From positions 186,001 through 250,000 of the forward strand of contig NZ_JAGHZV010000008.1 in the NCBI RefSeq assembly GCF_017745215.1: DNA of 64,000 nucleotides. The letters run 5' to 3'. Below, in pieces: positions 34,356-42,586 of this stretch; position 1 is the stretch's first letter, and the number at the start of each line of letters is the position of its first letter. The position numbers were made by a program, and so were the translations under genes. The stretch is from Sphingomonas sp. (lineage in GTDB: Bacteria; Pseudomonadota; Alphaproteobacteria; Sphingomonadales; Sphingomonadaceae). The notes beneath the pieces are model-generated. The model was not told the origin of the DNA. It made no database searches and saw only the letters and a list, made by a program, of their open reading frames with translations.

Positions 34356-35077
34356 CATTCCTCCCGCTGGCCGAACAGCCCCAGCAGCAGCTGGAACATG
34401 TTGATCAGGTTGAGGTACAGCGACAGCGCGCCCATCACCGCGAGCTTCTCGCCCCCTGCACCTGGCGCCTGGCTGCCGGCGTAATAGCGGTACTCGCTCT
34501 TCAGCCGCTGCGTGTCCCAGGCGGTGAGGCCGGCGAACACGCCGACGCCGAGGATCGAGAAGAGGATCTGCAGCGTCGACGAGCCGAGGAAGAGGTTGAT
34601 GAGGCTCATCACCATCACCGCGATCAGCCCCATCAGCAGGAACGAGCCGAGCCCGCTCAGGTCCTTGCCGGTGGTATAGCCCCACAGGCTCAGCCCCAGG
34701 AACATCGCCGAGGCGGCGAAGAAGGCAGTGGCGATGCTCGCGCCGGTGAAGACGAGGAAGATGCTCGCCATCGACACGCCCATCACCGCGGCGAAGACGA
34801 AGAAGGTCGTCCGCGCGGTCGCGGTGGTCATCCGGTCGATGCGGAACTGGAAGAAGAAGATGAAGGCCAGCGGCGCCAGCATCGCCACCCATTTGAGCGG
34901 AGTGCCGAAGATCAGCGCGACGAGCGGCGGCGACGAGGCGATGCCCATCGCGACCAGCGCGGTGATCGCCAGGCCGATCCCCATGTTGCGGTAGATGCCG
35001 AGCATGTGGCGGCGCAGACCCTCGTCATAGCGGGCCGCTTCCGCCGTCCGGCGCGGGAAGTTGGTGATGTTGTCCAT
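34355..35077 (-). CDS. Bax inhibitor-1/YccA family membrane protein
   Basis: The 240-residue protein has seven predicted membrane helices between about residues 28 and 235, preceded by a cytosolic N-terminus (RYDEGLRRHMLGIYRNM). Family features are FFAASAMFLGLSLWGYTT in the middle and VGVFAGLTAWDTQRLKSEY before the last helix. YccA/YbhL proteins interact with FtsH or act as pH-gated calcium leak channels. The length is usual. It is coupled to the zinc-ribbon gene downstream. Confidence 0.95.
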   Translation of the reverse strand: MDNITNFPRRTAEAARYDEGLRRHMLGIYRNMGIGLAITALVAMGIASSPPLVALIFGTPLKWVAMLAPLAFIFFFQFRIDRMTTATARTTFFVFAAVMGVSMASIFLVFTGASIATAFFAASAMFLGLSLWGYTTGKDLSGLGSFLLMGLIAVMVMSLINLFLGSSTLQILFSILGVGVFAGLTAWDTQRLKSEYRYYAGSQAPGAGGEKLAVMGALSLYLNLINMFQLLLGLFGQREE

Positions 35078-35095
35078 GAAACTACTCCTCGGGGG

Positions 35096-35341
35096 TCAGG
35101 CGCGCGCGGGGCTGCGTTTGGGGCGGGCGCGGCGCAGCACCGTTCGCGCGGCGCGGCGCATCTCGGCGGCATCGGGGAAATGGCGGAACAGCCGGTCCTT
35201 GACGGCCAGCCGCTCCTTCTTCAGCCGCGCGAGCCGCAGGCTGTCGGGAACGCGCCGCGCGAGTTCGCGCCGAATCTCGCGGTTGAGAAGGCGGTGCGCG
35301 GCGATCAGCCGCTCGATCAACTCAGTCACTAGCCACTCCAT
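35096..35341 (-). CDS. YdcH/DUF465 family small protein
   Basis: The protein is 81 residues from ATG 35341. The core ELIERLIAAHRLLNREIRRE and DSLRLARLKKERLAVKDRLF matches DUF465, a short helical hairpin found near cell-envelope genes. An Arg-rich tail follows (RRAARTVLRRARPKR). There is no good ribosome site; the frame is open upstream to 35443 but that part lacks family character. It lies 18 bases upstream of the Bax-inhibitor gene on the same strand. Function unknown. Confidence 0.75.
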   Translation of the reverse strand: MEWLVTELIERLIAAHRLLNREIRRELARRVPDSLRLARLKKERLAVKDRLFRHFPDAAEMRRAARTVLRRARPKRSPARA

Positions 35342-35515
35342 CGATAATGCATCGATCGAGCTTCGCGTCGGTGGAGGGAGTTTGGGGGCTTCGAAATGGC
35401 CGCCGAACCTGCACCGAGCTTGCTCGATGCGGTCCGACATCACGGGGTTTCCGAGGAAACCGCCGCCAGAGGGGCCCGGTCCGCTCCTATGTTGTAGGGG
35501 CTGGCGGCGCCGGTT

Positions 35516-36811
35516 TCAAGAGCGCGAACGTGCGCGAGCCATCCGGGCGACGCGCCGCTTGTCGCGGAACATCTTCGTGTCGGCGGCGGCGATCAGCGCC
35601 GCGGCGGTGAGGTCGGTGTCGGGCTGGACGGTGATCCGCCCGAAGCTCGCCGAGAGGTGCCAGCCCGGCGCGACTTCGATCCGGCGCAGTGCGGCGCGCA
35701 GGCGGCGGACCATCGCGGTGCCGGTATCGACCCCCGAGCCGGGCAGGGCGATCACGAACTCGTCGCCGCCGACGCGCGCGACGCGGCCCCAGGAGCCGAC
35801 CGTCCGCGCGAGTGCATTGGCCGCGAGCGTCAGGCAGGCGTCGCCGCGGGCGTGGCCGTGGCGGTCGTTGACCTGCTTGAACGCGTCGAAATCGACATAG
35901 ACGAGCGTGAAGGGCTGCTCGGTCTGCGCGCAGCGGACGAGGTCGCGCTGGAGACTCTCGAGCAGGCCGCGGCGGTTCAGCAGCCCGGTGAGCGGGTCGC
36001 GCGACGCTTCGGCGCGGGCGCGGCGGACGTCGGAGATGTCCTCGATCACCGAGACGAAGAAGTCGGGCTCGCCGCGGGTGTCGCGGATCAGCGCGACGGT
36101 GAGGTTCACCCAGGTCGCGCTGCCGTCGGGGAGGAGGTAGCGCTTCTCCATCCGGTAGCGCTCGGACTTGCCCGAGAGCAGCCGGCGGACGTGGACGAGG
36201 TCCTCGTCGAGATCGTCGGGATGGGTGATCGCCTGGAAGCCGCCGGCGACGAGGTCGGCACGGGTGCGCCCGCAGATCGCCGCGAACCGCTCGTTGACCG
36301 CGAGGAAGGTGCCGTCGGGCGCGACATGCGCGATGCCCACGGGCGCTGCGGAGAAGGTCGCGTCGAGCCGGCGCTTCTCGCGCTGCCACTGCGCCTCGGC
36401 CTCGCGCAGCGCGAGCCGGTCGACCGCGGCGGCGGCGAGCCAGGTCAGCGCGACCAGCGCGAACTGGTCGGGCGCGGCCATTTCGGCGTCGACCGCAAGC
36501 CACAGCGCGATCGTGCCGACGCGGCCCTGGCCCGAGCGGATCGGGAGCTCGACGACGGCGCCCGAATCGAGCGGGCTGCTCTCGGCGTGGCGTGCGGCGC
36601 GGCGCTCGATCCGCCTGGCGCCGCGCGGTCGGAGCGTGACGAGGGCGTGGTCGGCGGCGTCGATCAGCGCGAGCGCATCCTGCGCGACGGCGAGCGCGAT
36701 GTCCTGCGGCTCATAGTCGCCGAGCGCGATCAGGCGCTGGGTATGCCGCATCCCCTGGCGCGGTGGGGGAAGCCCGAAGTCGATACGCAACGGGACGGCA
36801 GGCTCGTACAT
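35516..36811 (-). CDS. GAF-PAS-GGDEF diguanylate cyclase
   Basis: The protein has 431 residues. A GAF-like region (about 20-140, QRLIALGDYEPQDIALAVAQD) precedes a PAS domain with PAC (about 150-275: FSAAPVGIAHVAPDGTFLAVN, then RMEKRYLLPDGSATWVNLT). A GGDEF domain follows (about 276-430) with DPLTGLLNRRGL and intact VGGDEFVIAL, so it should make c-di-GMP. The RxxD inhibitory site expected ahead of GGDEF is absent (GSWG in its place), so feedback inhibition is unlikely. No membrane helix is present, so it is cytosolic. It is alone on the minus strand with a repeat upstream. Confidence 0.92.
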   Translation of the reverse strand: MYEPAVPLRIDFGLPPPRQGMRHTQRLIALGDYEPQDIALAVAQDALALIDAADHALVTLRPRGARRIERRAARHAESSPLDSGAVVELPIRSGQGRVGTIALWLAVDAEMAAPDQFALVALTWLAAAAVDRLALREAEAQWQREKRRLDATFSAAPVGIAHVAPDGTFLAVNERFAAICGRTRADLVAGGFQAITHPDDLDEDLVHVRRLLSGKSERYRMEKRYLLPDGSATWVNLTVALIRDTRGEPDFFVSVIEDISDVRRARAEASRDPLTGLLNRRGLLESLQRDLVRCAQTEQPFTLVYVDFDAFKQVNDRHGHARGDACLTLAANALARTVGSWGRVARVGGDEFVIALPGSGVDTGTAMVRRLRAALRRIEVAPGWHLSASFGRITVQPDTDLTAAALIAAADTKMFRDKRRVARMARARSRS

Positions 36812-36929
36812 GTGCGGAGTCGTAGCGCGGCGAATGTTAAGCCCGCGTTGATCCGGGGGTTCGGATGGTGTGCAATCCGCTGCGATTTCCCACCCCGCCA
36901 CGCAAGGCGGGTTTTGGCACCCCAATGAC

Positions 36930-37012
36930 CGTCATCCCGGCGAAAGCCGGGACCCAGGGTTACAGAGGACATCGCTCGCGGCCCTGGGTCCCGGCTTTCG
37001 CCAGGATGACGG
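36930..37012. repeat. REP-like palindromic intergenic element, copy 4
   Basis: CCGTCATCCCGGCGAAAGCC pairs with GGCTTTCGCCAGGATGACGG with one mismatch. The centre AGGACATCGCTCGCGGCCC matches copy 3. It lies between the SDR and GGDEF genes. Confidence 0.9.
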
Positions 37013-37069
37013 TTGAGGGCCCAAGGCCGTTCGATGATTCGAGTTCAGGGTGACGAAGAAAAGGTGGAA

Positions 37070-37798
37070 TCAACGCCCGCCCGACACATCCAGGAACGTC
37101 CCCGTCACATAGCTCGCGCCGTCGAGCGCCCAGAGGATCGCGTCGGCGACTTCCTCGGGCTGCCCGGTACGGCCGAGCGAGGCGGTGTGGGCGAAGTGCT
37201 TCGCGCGATCGGCATAGCCGCCGCTCGCATGGATGTCGGTCTCGATGATGCCGGGGCGGATGCCGATCACGCGGATGCCGCGCGGCCCCAGCTCCTTGGC
37301 GAGGCCGAGCACCAGCGTGTCGACCCCGCCCTTCGCCATCGCATAGTCGACATATTCGCCCGGCGACCCCAGCCGCGCCGCCATCGACGAGACGAGCACC
37401 AGCGCTCCCCCCTCGGGAAGCCGCCGCGCCGCTTCGCGCGCCGTGAGCGCGGCGCCGAGCAGGTTCACATCGAGGCTGTGCCTGAGCCGCGCAACGTCCA
37501 TCTCGGCGAGCGGCAGCGGCCTGGGCGCGAGCCCGCCGGCATTCGCCACCACCGCGTCGATCCGCCCGAACCGCGCCTCGGCGGCATCGAACAGCGCGAG
37601 TTGATCGGCCTCCTCGGCGACGTCGCAGCGGACCGCTTCGGCCGTCCCGCCGCTCGCGCGAATCTCGGCGACCACGGCTTCGGCCGCAGCAGGATCCGAC
37701 ACATAGCTCAGCATCACCGCCCAGCCGCGCTTCGCCGCTCCGAGCGCGGTCGCCCGCCCGATCCCGCGCCCGCCGCCGGTGATCACAAGCGACTTCAT
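37070..37798 (-). CDS. SDR family NAD(P)-dependent oxidoreductase
   Basis: The 242-residue classical short-chain dehydrogenase has TGGGRGIG at residues 7-14 (cofactor loop), RCDVAEEADQ, VANAGG (NNAG equivalent), VLVSSMAARLG with the catalytic Ser, and YVDYAMAKGG with Tyr and Lys. The acidic and basic residues after strand 2 do not clearly decide NAD or NADP. It begins four bases after astD on the same strand, so it is probably cotranscribed and may act on a related substrate. The substrate is unknown. Confidence 0.93.
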   Translation of the reverse strand: MKSLVITGGGRGIGRATALGAAKRGWAVMLSYVSDPAAAEAVVAEIRASGGTAEAVRCDVAEEADQLALFDAAEARFGRIDAVVANAGGLAPRPLPLAEMDVARLRHSLDVNLLGAALTAREAARRLPEGGALVLVSSMAARLGSPGEYVDYAMAKGGVDTLVLGLAKELGPRGIRVIGIRPGIIETDIHASGGYADRAKHFAHTASLGRTGQPEEVADAILWALDGASYVTGTFLDVSGGR

Positions 37799-37802
37799 GC
37801 CC

Positions 37803-39218
37803 TCACGCGTCGCGCAGGCCGAGACCGATCGAGGCGCGCGCCTGCTCGGCTTCCGACGAGACGACCGGATAGGCGCAATAGTCCGCGGCGTAATAGGCGC
37901 TGGGGCGGTGGTTGCCCGACCAGCCGACCCCGCCGAACGGCGCCGAGGAGGAAGCGCCGTTGGTCGGCCGGTTCCAGTTGACGATGCCCGCGCGGATCGT
38001 CGCCCAGAACTGGTCGTAGAGCTTGGGATCCTGGCTCACCAGGCTCGCCGAGAGGCCGTAGCGCGTGTTGTTCGCCTCGGCGAGCGCGGCCTCGTAGGTC
38101 TCGGCGCGGAACACCTGGAGAATGGGGCCGAACAGCTCGACGTCGGGAGTCTCGCGCGCCTCGGTCATGTCGATCACGCCGGGGGTGAGGAACGGCCGCC
38201 CCTCGATCGGGCGCGACATGTGGCGGAGCGGCCGGCCGCCCATTGTCGAGAGCGCGAGGAAGCTCTCGGTGAGCATGTCGGCGGTGTCGTTGTCGATCAC
38301 CGGGCCCATGAACGGCGCAGGGTCGGCGTGCGGCTCGCCGATGATGAGGCGGCCGATCAGCTTGTTCAATTCGCCCATCAGCGGCTCGTAGAGCTTCGCA
38401 TCGACGATCAGCCGGCGTGCGGCGGTGCAGCGCTGGCCGGCGGTGGTGAAGGCCGACTGCACCACCAGCACCGCGGCGGAATAGAGGTCGGGGGTGTTCC
38501 ACACCACGATCGGGTTGTTGCCCCCCATCTCGAGCGCGAGGATCTTCTCGGGCCTGGTCGCGAACATCCGGTTGAGCGCGATGCCGGTGTTGGCCGAGCC
38601 GGTGAACAGCAACCCGTCGATGTCGGGATGGCCCGCCAGCGCCTTGCCCTCGTCGGGCCCGCCGACGAGCAGGCGGATGCAGCCCTCGGGCACGCCCGCG
38701 GCATGGAAGCAATCGACCAGGAAGGCACCCGAGGCCGGGGTCTTCTCCGAGGGCTTGAACACCACCGCATTGCCCGCGAGCAGCGCGGGGACGATGTGGC
38801 CGTTGGGCAGGTGCGCGGGGAAGTTGTACGGCCCCAGCACCGCGAGCACGCCGTGCGGCTTGTGGCGCAGCGCAAGGCGCGCGTTCATCGGCGCGTCGAC
38901 GCGCTGCTGGCCGGTGCGCTGGCCATAAGCGGCGATCGAGATCTCGACCTTGCCGATCACCGTCTCGACTTCGCTGCGCGCTTCCCAGATCGGCTTGCCG
39001 GTCTCGCGCGCGAGCAGGTCGGTGAAGGCGTCGGCCTTCTGCCGCACCACGTTCGCGAAGCGGCGCAGCGCCTCGATCCGATAGGTGTGCGGGCGCGCGG
39101 CCCATTCGGCCCAGCTGCGCCGCGCGTGCGCGACTTCGGCGTCGGCGTCGCCCGCCTTCTGCCGCCAGAGGACGGCCCCGGTCGCGGGTTCGGTGGAGAT
39201 GATTTCCTGGGTGGGCAT
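37803..39218 (-). CDS. astD: Succinylglutamate-semialdehyde dehydrogenase
   Basis: The 471-residue NAD-dependent aldehyde dehydrogenase matches AstD, the fourth step of arginine succinyltransferase catabolism. Features are VLGPYNFPAHLPNGHIVPALLAGNA, the NAD loop FTGSANTG, the general-base Glu in LEMGGNNP, the catalytic Cys in TTAGQRCTAARR and WNRPTNGASSSAPFGG near the end. No astA, astB, astC or astE gene is in the window; only an SDR gene follows. ATG 39218 begins directly at the family N-terminus. Confidence 0.93.
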   Translation of the reverse strand: MPTQEIISTEPATGAVLWRQKAGDADAEVAHARRSWAEWAARPHTYRIEALRRFANVVRQKADAFTDLLARETGKPIWEARSEVETVIGKVEISIAAYGQRTGQQRVDAPMNARLALRHKPHGVLAVLGPYNFPAHLPNGHIVPALLAGNAVVFKPSEKTPASGAFLVDCFHAAGVPEGCIRLLVGGPDEGKALAGHPDIDGLLFTGSANTGIALNRMFATRPEKILALEMGGNNPIVVWNTPDLYSAAVLVVQSAFTTAGQRCTAARRLIVDAKLYEPLMGELNKLIGRLIIGEPHADPAPFMGPVIDNDTADMLTESFLALSTMGGRPLRHMSRPIEGRPFLTPGVIDMTEARETPDVELFGPILQVFRAETYEAALAEANNTRYGLSASLVSQDPKLYDQFWATIRAGIVNWNRPTNGASSSAPFGGVGWSGNHRPSAYYAADYCAYPVVSSEAEQARASIGLGLRDA

Positions 39219-39337
39219 TCGGTCTGGTTTTATCGTGATCCCGATGGGGTCAGCCGCTTTTGCACGAATTCGCCACGCGTTTCCACCTGTGGTCGATTTA
39301 CATCGATAAGTTGGATCAAGTTCACTTCTCTCTATCT

Positions 39338-39420
39338 CGTCATCCCGGCGAAAGCCGGGACCCAGGGCAGCAGGCCGTGTCGCTCGTGGCCCTGGGTCCC
39401 GGCTTTCGCCGGGATGACGG
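39338..39420. repeat. REP-like palindromic intergenic element, copy 5
   Basis: The arms CGTCATCCCGGCGAAAGCC / GGCTTTCGCCGGGATGACG are exact complements. The centre is divergent (CAGCAGGCCGTGTCGCTCGTGG) but keeps TCGCTCG. It lies between astD and the J-domain gene. Confidence 0.9.
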
Positions 39421-39430
39421 CCGGAGGCTT

Positions 39431-40045
39431 CTAAGCGAAGGCGGGCGAGGACTTGAGTTGCTGATAGGCCTCGATCGTGCGCTGGAGCGCGGCTTCGTGG
39501 GTGCGGTCGCCGCCGTTGCGGTCGGGGTGGTAGCGGCGGACGAGCTCCGAATAGCGGCGGCGCAGCGCCATCCGGTCGGCGTCGAGATCGAGCTCGAGCG
39601 TGCGCAGCGCCTCGCGGTCCTTGCCCGAGAGCGGCTTTCCGTCCTTGCGCTCGGCGAGCGGCCGCATCCGGTCGCGGAAGCGCGCGCCGATCGCGTCGAG
39701 CGGGTCGGAGAAATCGCCCCAGCGGGGAGGACGGTCGGCACCGCCGGTCGCGGTGAAGGCGCGCGTCTCGCTCTCCCAGCCGGCGAAGGGGCGCTGGGCG
39801 GCGTGGATCTCGTCGGGGGTCATCCCCGCGAAGAAGTTGTAGCCCGCGTTGAACGCGCGGACATGGTCGAGGCACAGCCAGCGATAGCCGCCGGGACCGT
39901 CGCTGCCGTTGCCAGGGCCGGCGAGCGGCGCGCGGAACTCGCCGGGCGCGTCGCAGCCGGGCTCGGCGCACAGCCGTCCGTTCGATTCCACGCGGCCGTG
40001 GAAACGCACATTGGGTCGGTCCTTCTTGGGCTGGCTCGCCGCCAC
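39431..40045 (-). CDS. J-domain protein with C-terminal J domain
   Basis: The 204-residue protein has an N-terminal cysteine-bearing region (CAEPGCDAPGEFRAPL, then YRWLCLDHVRAFNAGYNFF), which may bind zinc and is typical of a J-protein conserved in alphaproteobacteria. The J domain lies at the C-terminus (about 140-204) with RRRYSELVRRYHPDRNGG carrying the HPD motif that stimulates DnaK. I chose the GTG at 40045 because AAAGGAGT sits just upstream. It is divergent from bolA across 53 bases. Confidence 0.9.
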   Translation of the reverse strand: MAASQPKKDRPNVRFHGRVESNGRLCAEPGCDAPGEFRAPLAGPGNGSDGPGGYRWLCLDHVRAFNAGYNFFAGMTPDEIHAAQRPFAGWESETRAFTATGGADRPPRWGDFSDPLDAIGARFRDRMRPLAERKDGKPLSGKDREALRTLELDLDADRMALRRRYSELVRRYHPDRNGGDRTHEAALQRTIEAYQQLKSSPAFA

Positions 40046-40098
40046 ATTGACTCCTTTGGGGTAATTACGCCGTCGCGCAACGCGTCTATATAGGCGCG

Positions 40099-40386
40099 AT
40101 GCAAGCCCCCGCCACTGCCCCGGTCGCGAGCGAGATCGCAACCCGCCTCGCCGCCGCGCTCGACCCGTCGCACCTCGAAGTCATCAACGATTCGGCGCAG
40201 CACGCCGGGCATAGGGGCGACGACGGAACCGGCGAATCGCACTTCACCGTGATCGTCGAGAGCGCGGCGTTCGAAGGCCAGTCGCGCGTGGCGCGGCAGC
40301 GGATGGTCAACCACGCGCTCGCCGACCTGCTCGCCGAGCGCATCCACGCGCTCGCGATCCGCGCGCGGGCGCCGGGAGAGGCGTGA
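40099..40386 (+). CDS. bolA: BolA family protein
   Basis: The 95-residue protein has the class II KH-like BolA fold: LDPSHLEVINDSAQHAGH, then ESHFTVIVESAAFEGQSRVARQRMV and the conserved HALAI. The invariant histidine in HALAIRAR would share a 2Fe-2S cluster with a monothiol glutaredoxin. It is the first gene of a tight operon with GST, NUDIX and pirin genes, each overlapping the next. BolA proteins link iron-sulfur status to cell envelope control. Confidence 0.93.
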   Translation: MQAPATAPVASEIATRLAAALDPSHLEVINDSAQHAGHRGDDGTGESHFTVIVESAAFEGQSRVARQRMVNHALADLLAERIHALAIRARAPGEA

Positions 40387-41093
40387 TGGCGTACGAGCTC
40401 TGGTATTGGACGGGGATCCAGGGCCGGGGCGAGTTCGTGCGGCTGCCGATGGAAGCCGCGGGCATCGCCTATGTCGAGCCGCCGCGCGAAGCGACGAGCG
40501 ACGGCGACGATGCGCTCATCGCCGACATGGCCGCGCGCGGGCAGGACGCGCCCTTCGCGCCCCCCTATCTCGTCGCCAACGGCGCAGTGATCGCGCAGGT
40601 CGCGCTGATCCTCGACTATCTTGGCGCGCGCCACGACATCGCGCCGTCGGACCCCGCCGAGCGGCGGCGGCTCCACCAGGTCCAGCTGACGATCAGCGAC
40701 CTGATCGCCGAAGTGCACCAGGTCCATCATCCGGTGGGCATGGACCTCTATTACACCGACCAGAAGCCCGAGGCGGCGCGCTTCGCCAGGGAATTCCGCG
40801 AGCAGCGGATGCCCAAGTTCCTTGGCTGGCTCGAGGCCGCGGTGCTCGGCGACTGGGTGGCGGGCGATCGCTGGAGCTATGCCGATACGTCGATCTTCCA
40901 GCTGGTCGAGGGGCTGCGCTACATGTTCCCGCGGCGGATGGCGACGCTCGAGCCAGATCACCCCAAGCTGGCCGCGATCCGCGACCGCGTCGTCCAGCTG
41001 CCCGGCATCCGCGCCTATCTGGACAGCGGCCGCCGGCTCGCGTTCAACACCAACGGCATCTTCCGCCATTATCCCGAGCTCGACGCCGAATGA
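40386..41093 (+). CDS. Glutathione S-transferase family protein
   Basis: The 235-residue protein has an N-terminal thioredoxin-like domain (about 1-80: YELWYWTGIQGRGEFVRLPMEAAGI; substrate loop with the cis-Pro in FAPPYLVANGAVIAQ) and a C-terminal helical domain. It most resembles the plant/fungal-type GST_C branch with FQLVEGLRYMFPRRM. ATG 40386 overlaps the bolA stop. Electrophilic substrates are unknown. Confidence 0.88.
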   Translation: MAYELWYWTGIQGRGEFVRLPMEAAGIAYVEPPREATSDGDDALIADMAARGQDAPFAPPYLVANGAVIAQVALILDYLGARHDIAPSDPAERRRLHQVQLTISDLIAEVHQVHHPVGMDLYYTDQKPEAARFAREFREQRMPKFLGWLEAAVLGDWVAGDRWSYADTSIFQLVEGLRYMFPRRMATLEPDHPKLAAIRDRVVQLPGIRAYLDSGRRLAFNTNGIFRHYPELDAE

Positions 41094-41545
41094 CGCTCAC
41101 CGAGACCGATCTCGCCCAGCGCCCCGCCGCGCGCATCCTGCTGCTCGACGGGCTGGGGCGGCTGCTGCTGTTCCGCTTCACCCCCGCCGACCGGCCGCCC
41201 TTCTGGGCGACGCCCGGCGGCGCGATCGATCCGGGCGAAAGCTACGCCGAGGCCGCGCGGCGCGAGCTCTATGAGGAGACCGGCCTCACGCTCGAGTGCG
41301 GCGAGGAGGTCCACCGGAGCATCGTCCAGTTCACCACGCTCGAGAACGTCCGCGTCCACGCCGACGAGCGCTATTTCCTCGTCCGCGCCGAGGCGGAGAC
41401 CATCGCGATCGATCCGGCCAACCATACCGAGCTCGAGCAGCGGCTGATGCGCAGCTGGCACTGGTTCACGCGCGACGAGCTGGCCGACTGGCCCGAGACC
41501 ATCTTCCCCGAAGACATCGTCCAGATCCTGGAGGCAGTGGCATGA
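41090..41545 (+). CDS. NUDIX hydrolase
   Basis: The 151-residue protein has a complete Nudix box: GGAIDPGESYAEAARRELYEETGL, with the REL and EExG metal-binding residues. It hydrolyses nucleoside diphosphates linked to another moiety. The C-terminal WHWFTRDELADWPETIFP is typical of the small NUDIX group. It overlaps the GST gene by four bases and the pirin gene by four. The specific substrate cannot be told. Confidence 0.93.
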   Translation: MTLTETDLAQRPAARILLLDGLGRLLLFRFTPADRPPFWATPGGAIDPGESYAEAARRELYEETGLTLECGEEVHRSIVQFTTLENVRVHADERYFLVRAEAETIAIDPANHTELEQRLMRSWHWFTRDELADWPETIFPEDIVQILEAVA

Positions 41546-42450
41546 CCGACGTGACCGACGAGCTGGTGATCCAGACCATCCTGCCGACCACGCACGACCT
41601 GGGCGGGTTCAAGGTGCACCGCACGCTCCCCTCGCGCCCGCGGACGATGGTGGGGCCGTTCATCTTCTTCGACCAGATGGGCCCGGCGCATCTGGAGGTC
41701 GGCACGGGCATCGACGTGCGCCCGCATCCGCACATCAACCTCGCGACGGTGACCTATCTCTTCGCCGGGGCGATCGACCATCGCGATTCGATCGGCACCT
41801 TCGCGACGATCGAGCCGGGCGCGGTCAACCTGATGACCGCGGGCAACGGCATCGTCCATTCGGAACGCTCGCCCGCCGGCGAGCGCGCCAGGGGGCCCGA
41901 GCTCTCGGGCATCCAGACCTGGATCGCGCTGCCCGAACGCAACGAGGAGATGGACCCGGCGTTCGAGCATGTCGGCGCGCAGGACCTGCCGGTGGTCGAG
42001 GCGTCCGGCGTGCGGGCGCGGGTGATCATGGGCTCGCTCTGGGGCGCGACGGCGCCGACCACGACCTATGCCGGCACGATCTACGCCGACATCGAGCTGG
42101 GCGCGGGCGGCAAGGTGCCGATCGAATCGGACGCCGACGAGCGCGCGGTGTACCTCGCCTATGGCGACGCGACGCTCGACGGGATGCCGATGGCGCCGCA
42201 GACGCTCTACATCCTGCGCCCGGGCATCGCGACACAGGTGACCAGCGCCGGCGGCGGTCGCGTGATGCTGTGCGGCGGCGAGGCGTTCCTCACCCCGCGC
42301 TTCGTCTGGTGGAACTTCGTCTCGTCGGACCGCGAGCGGATCAACCAGGCCAAGGCCGACTGGACCGCAGGCAATTTCCCGAAGGTGCCCGGCGACGACA
42401 AGGAATTCATCCCGATCCCCGAGGTGCCCCGGACGGTGAGCTATCCGTGA
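41542..42450 (+). CDS. Pirin family protein
   Basis: The 302-residue bicupin has the pirin N-terminal metal site DVRPHPHINLATVTYLFAGAIDHRDSIG (His-x-His plus later His and Glu in NGIVHSE). Some pirins have quercetinase activity or act as redox-dependent regulators. The second cupin is also present (about 170-260). It is last in the bolA-GST-NUDIX-pirin operon and is followed by an inverted repeat that may end transcription. Confidence 0.93.
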   Translation: MTDVTDELVIQTILPTTHDLGGFKVHRTLPSRPRTMVGPFIFFDQMGPAHLEVGTGIDVRPHPHINLATVTYLFAGAIDHRDSIGTFATIEPGAVNLMTAGNGIVHSERSPAGERARGPELSGIQTWIALPERNEEMDPAFEHVGAQDLPVVEASGVRARVIMGSLWGATAPTTTYAGTIYADIELGAGGKVPIESDADERAVYLAYGDATLDGMPMAPQTLYILRPGIATQVTSAGGGRVMLCGGEAFLTPRFVWWNFVSSDRERINQAKADWTAGNFPKVPGDDKEFIPIPEVPRTVSYP

Positions 42451-42457
42451 CCTAAAA

Positions 42458-42571
42458 AGCCCCTCCCCTTCAGGGGAGGGGTTGGGGGTGGGGCCTGTGG
42501 GTCTCACCGAGACCAGCGTTGGTATTCGTGGACACGCCCCACCCCAACCCCTCCCCTGAAGGGGAGGGGCT
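42458..42571. repeat. Long inverted repeat (CCCCTCCCCTTCAGGGG type)
   Basis: The outer arms AGCCCCTCCCCTTCAGGGG and CCCCTGAAGGGGAGGGGCT are exact complements, continued by GGGGTTGGGGGTGGGGC / GCCCCACCCCAACCCC. Each arm is itself a small palindrome. It is a different sequence family from the GTCATCCCGG repeats and lies between the pirin and epoxide hydrolase genes. Confidence 0.9.
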
Positions 42572-42586
42572 AAAGAAGGAGAGGAT

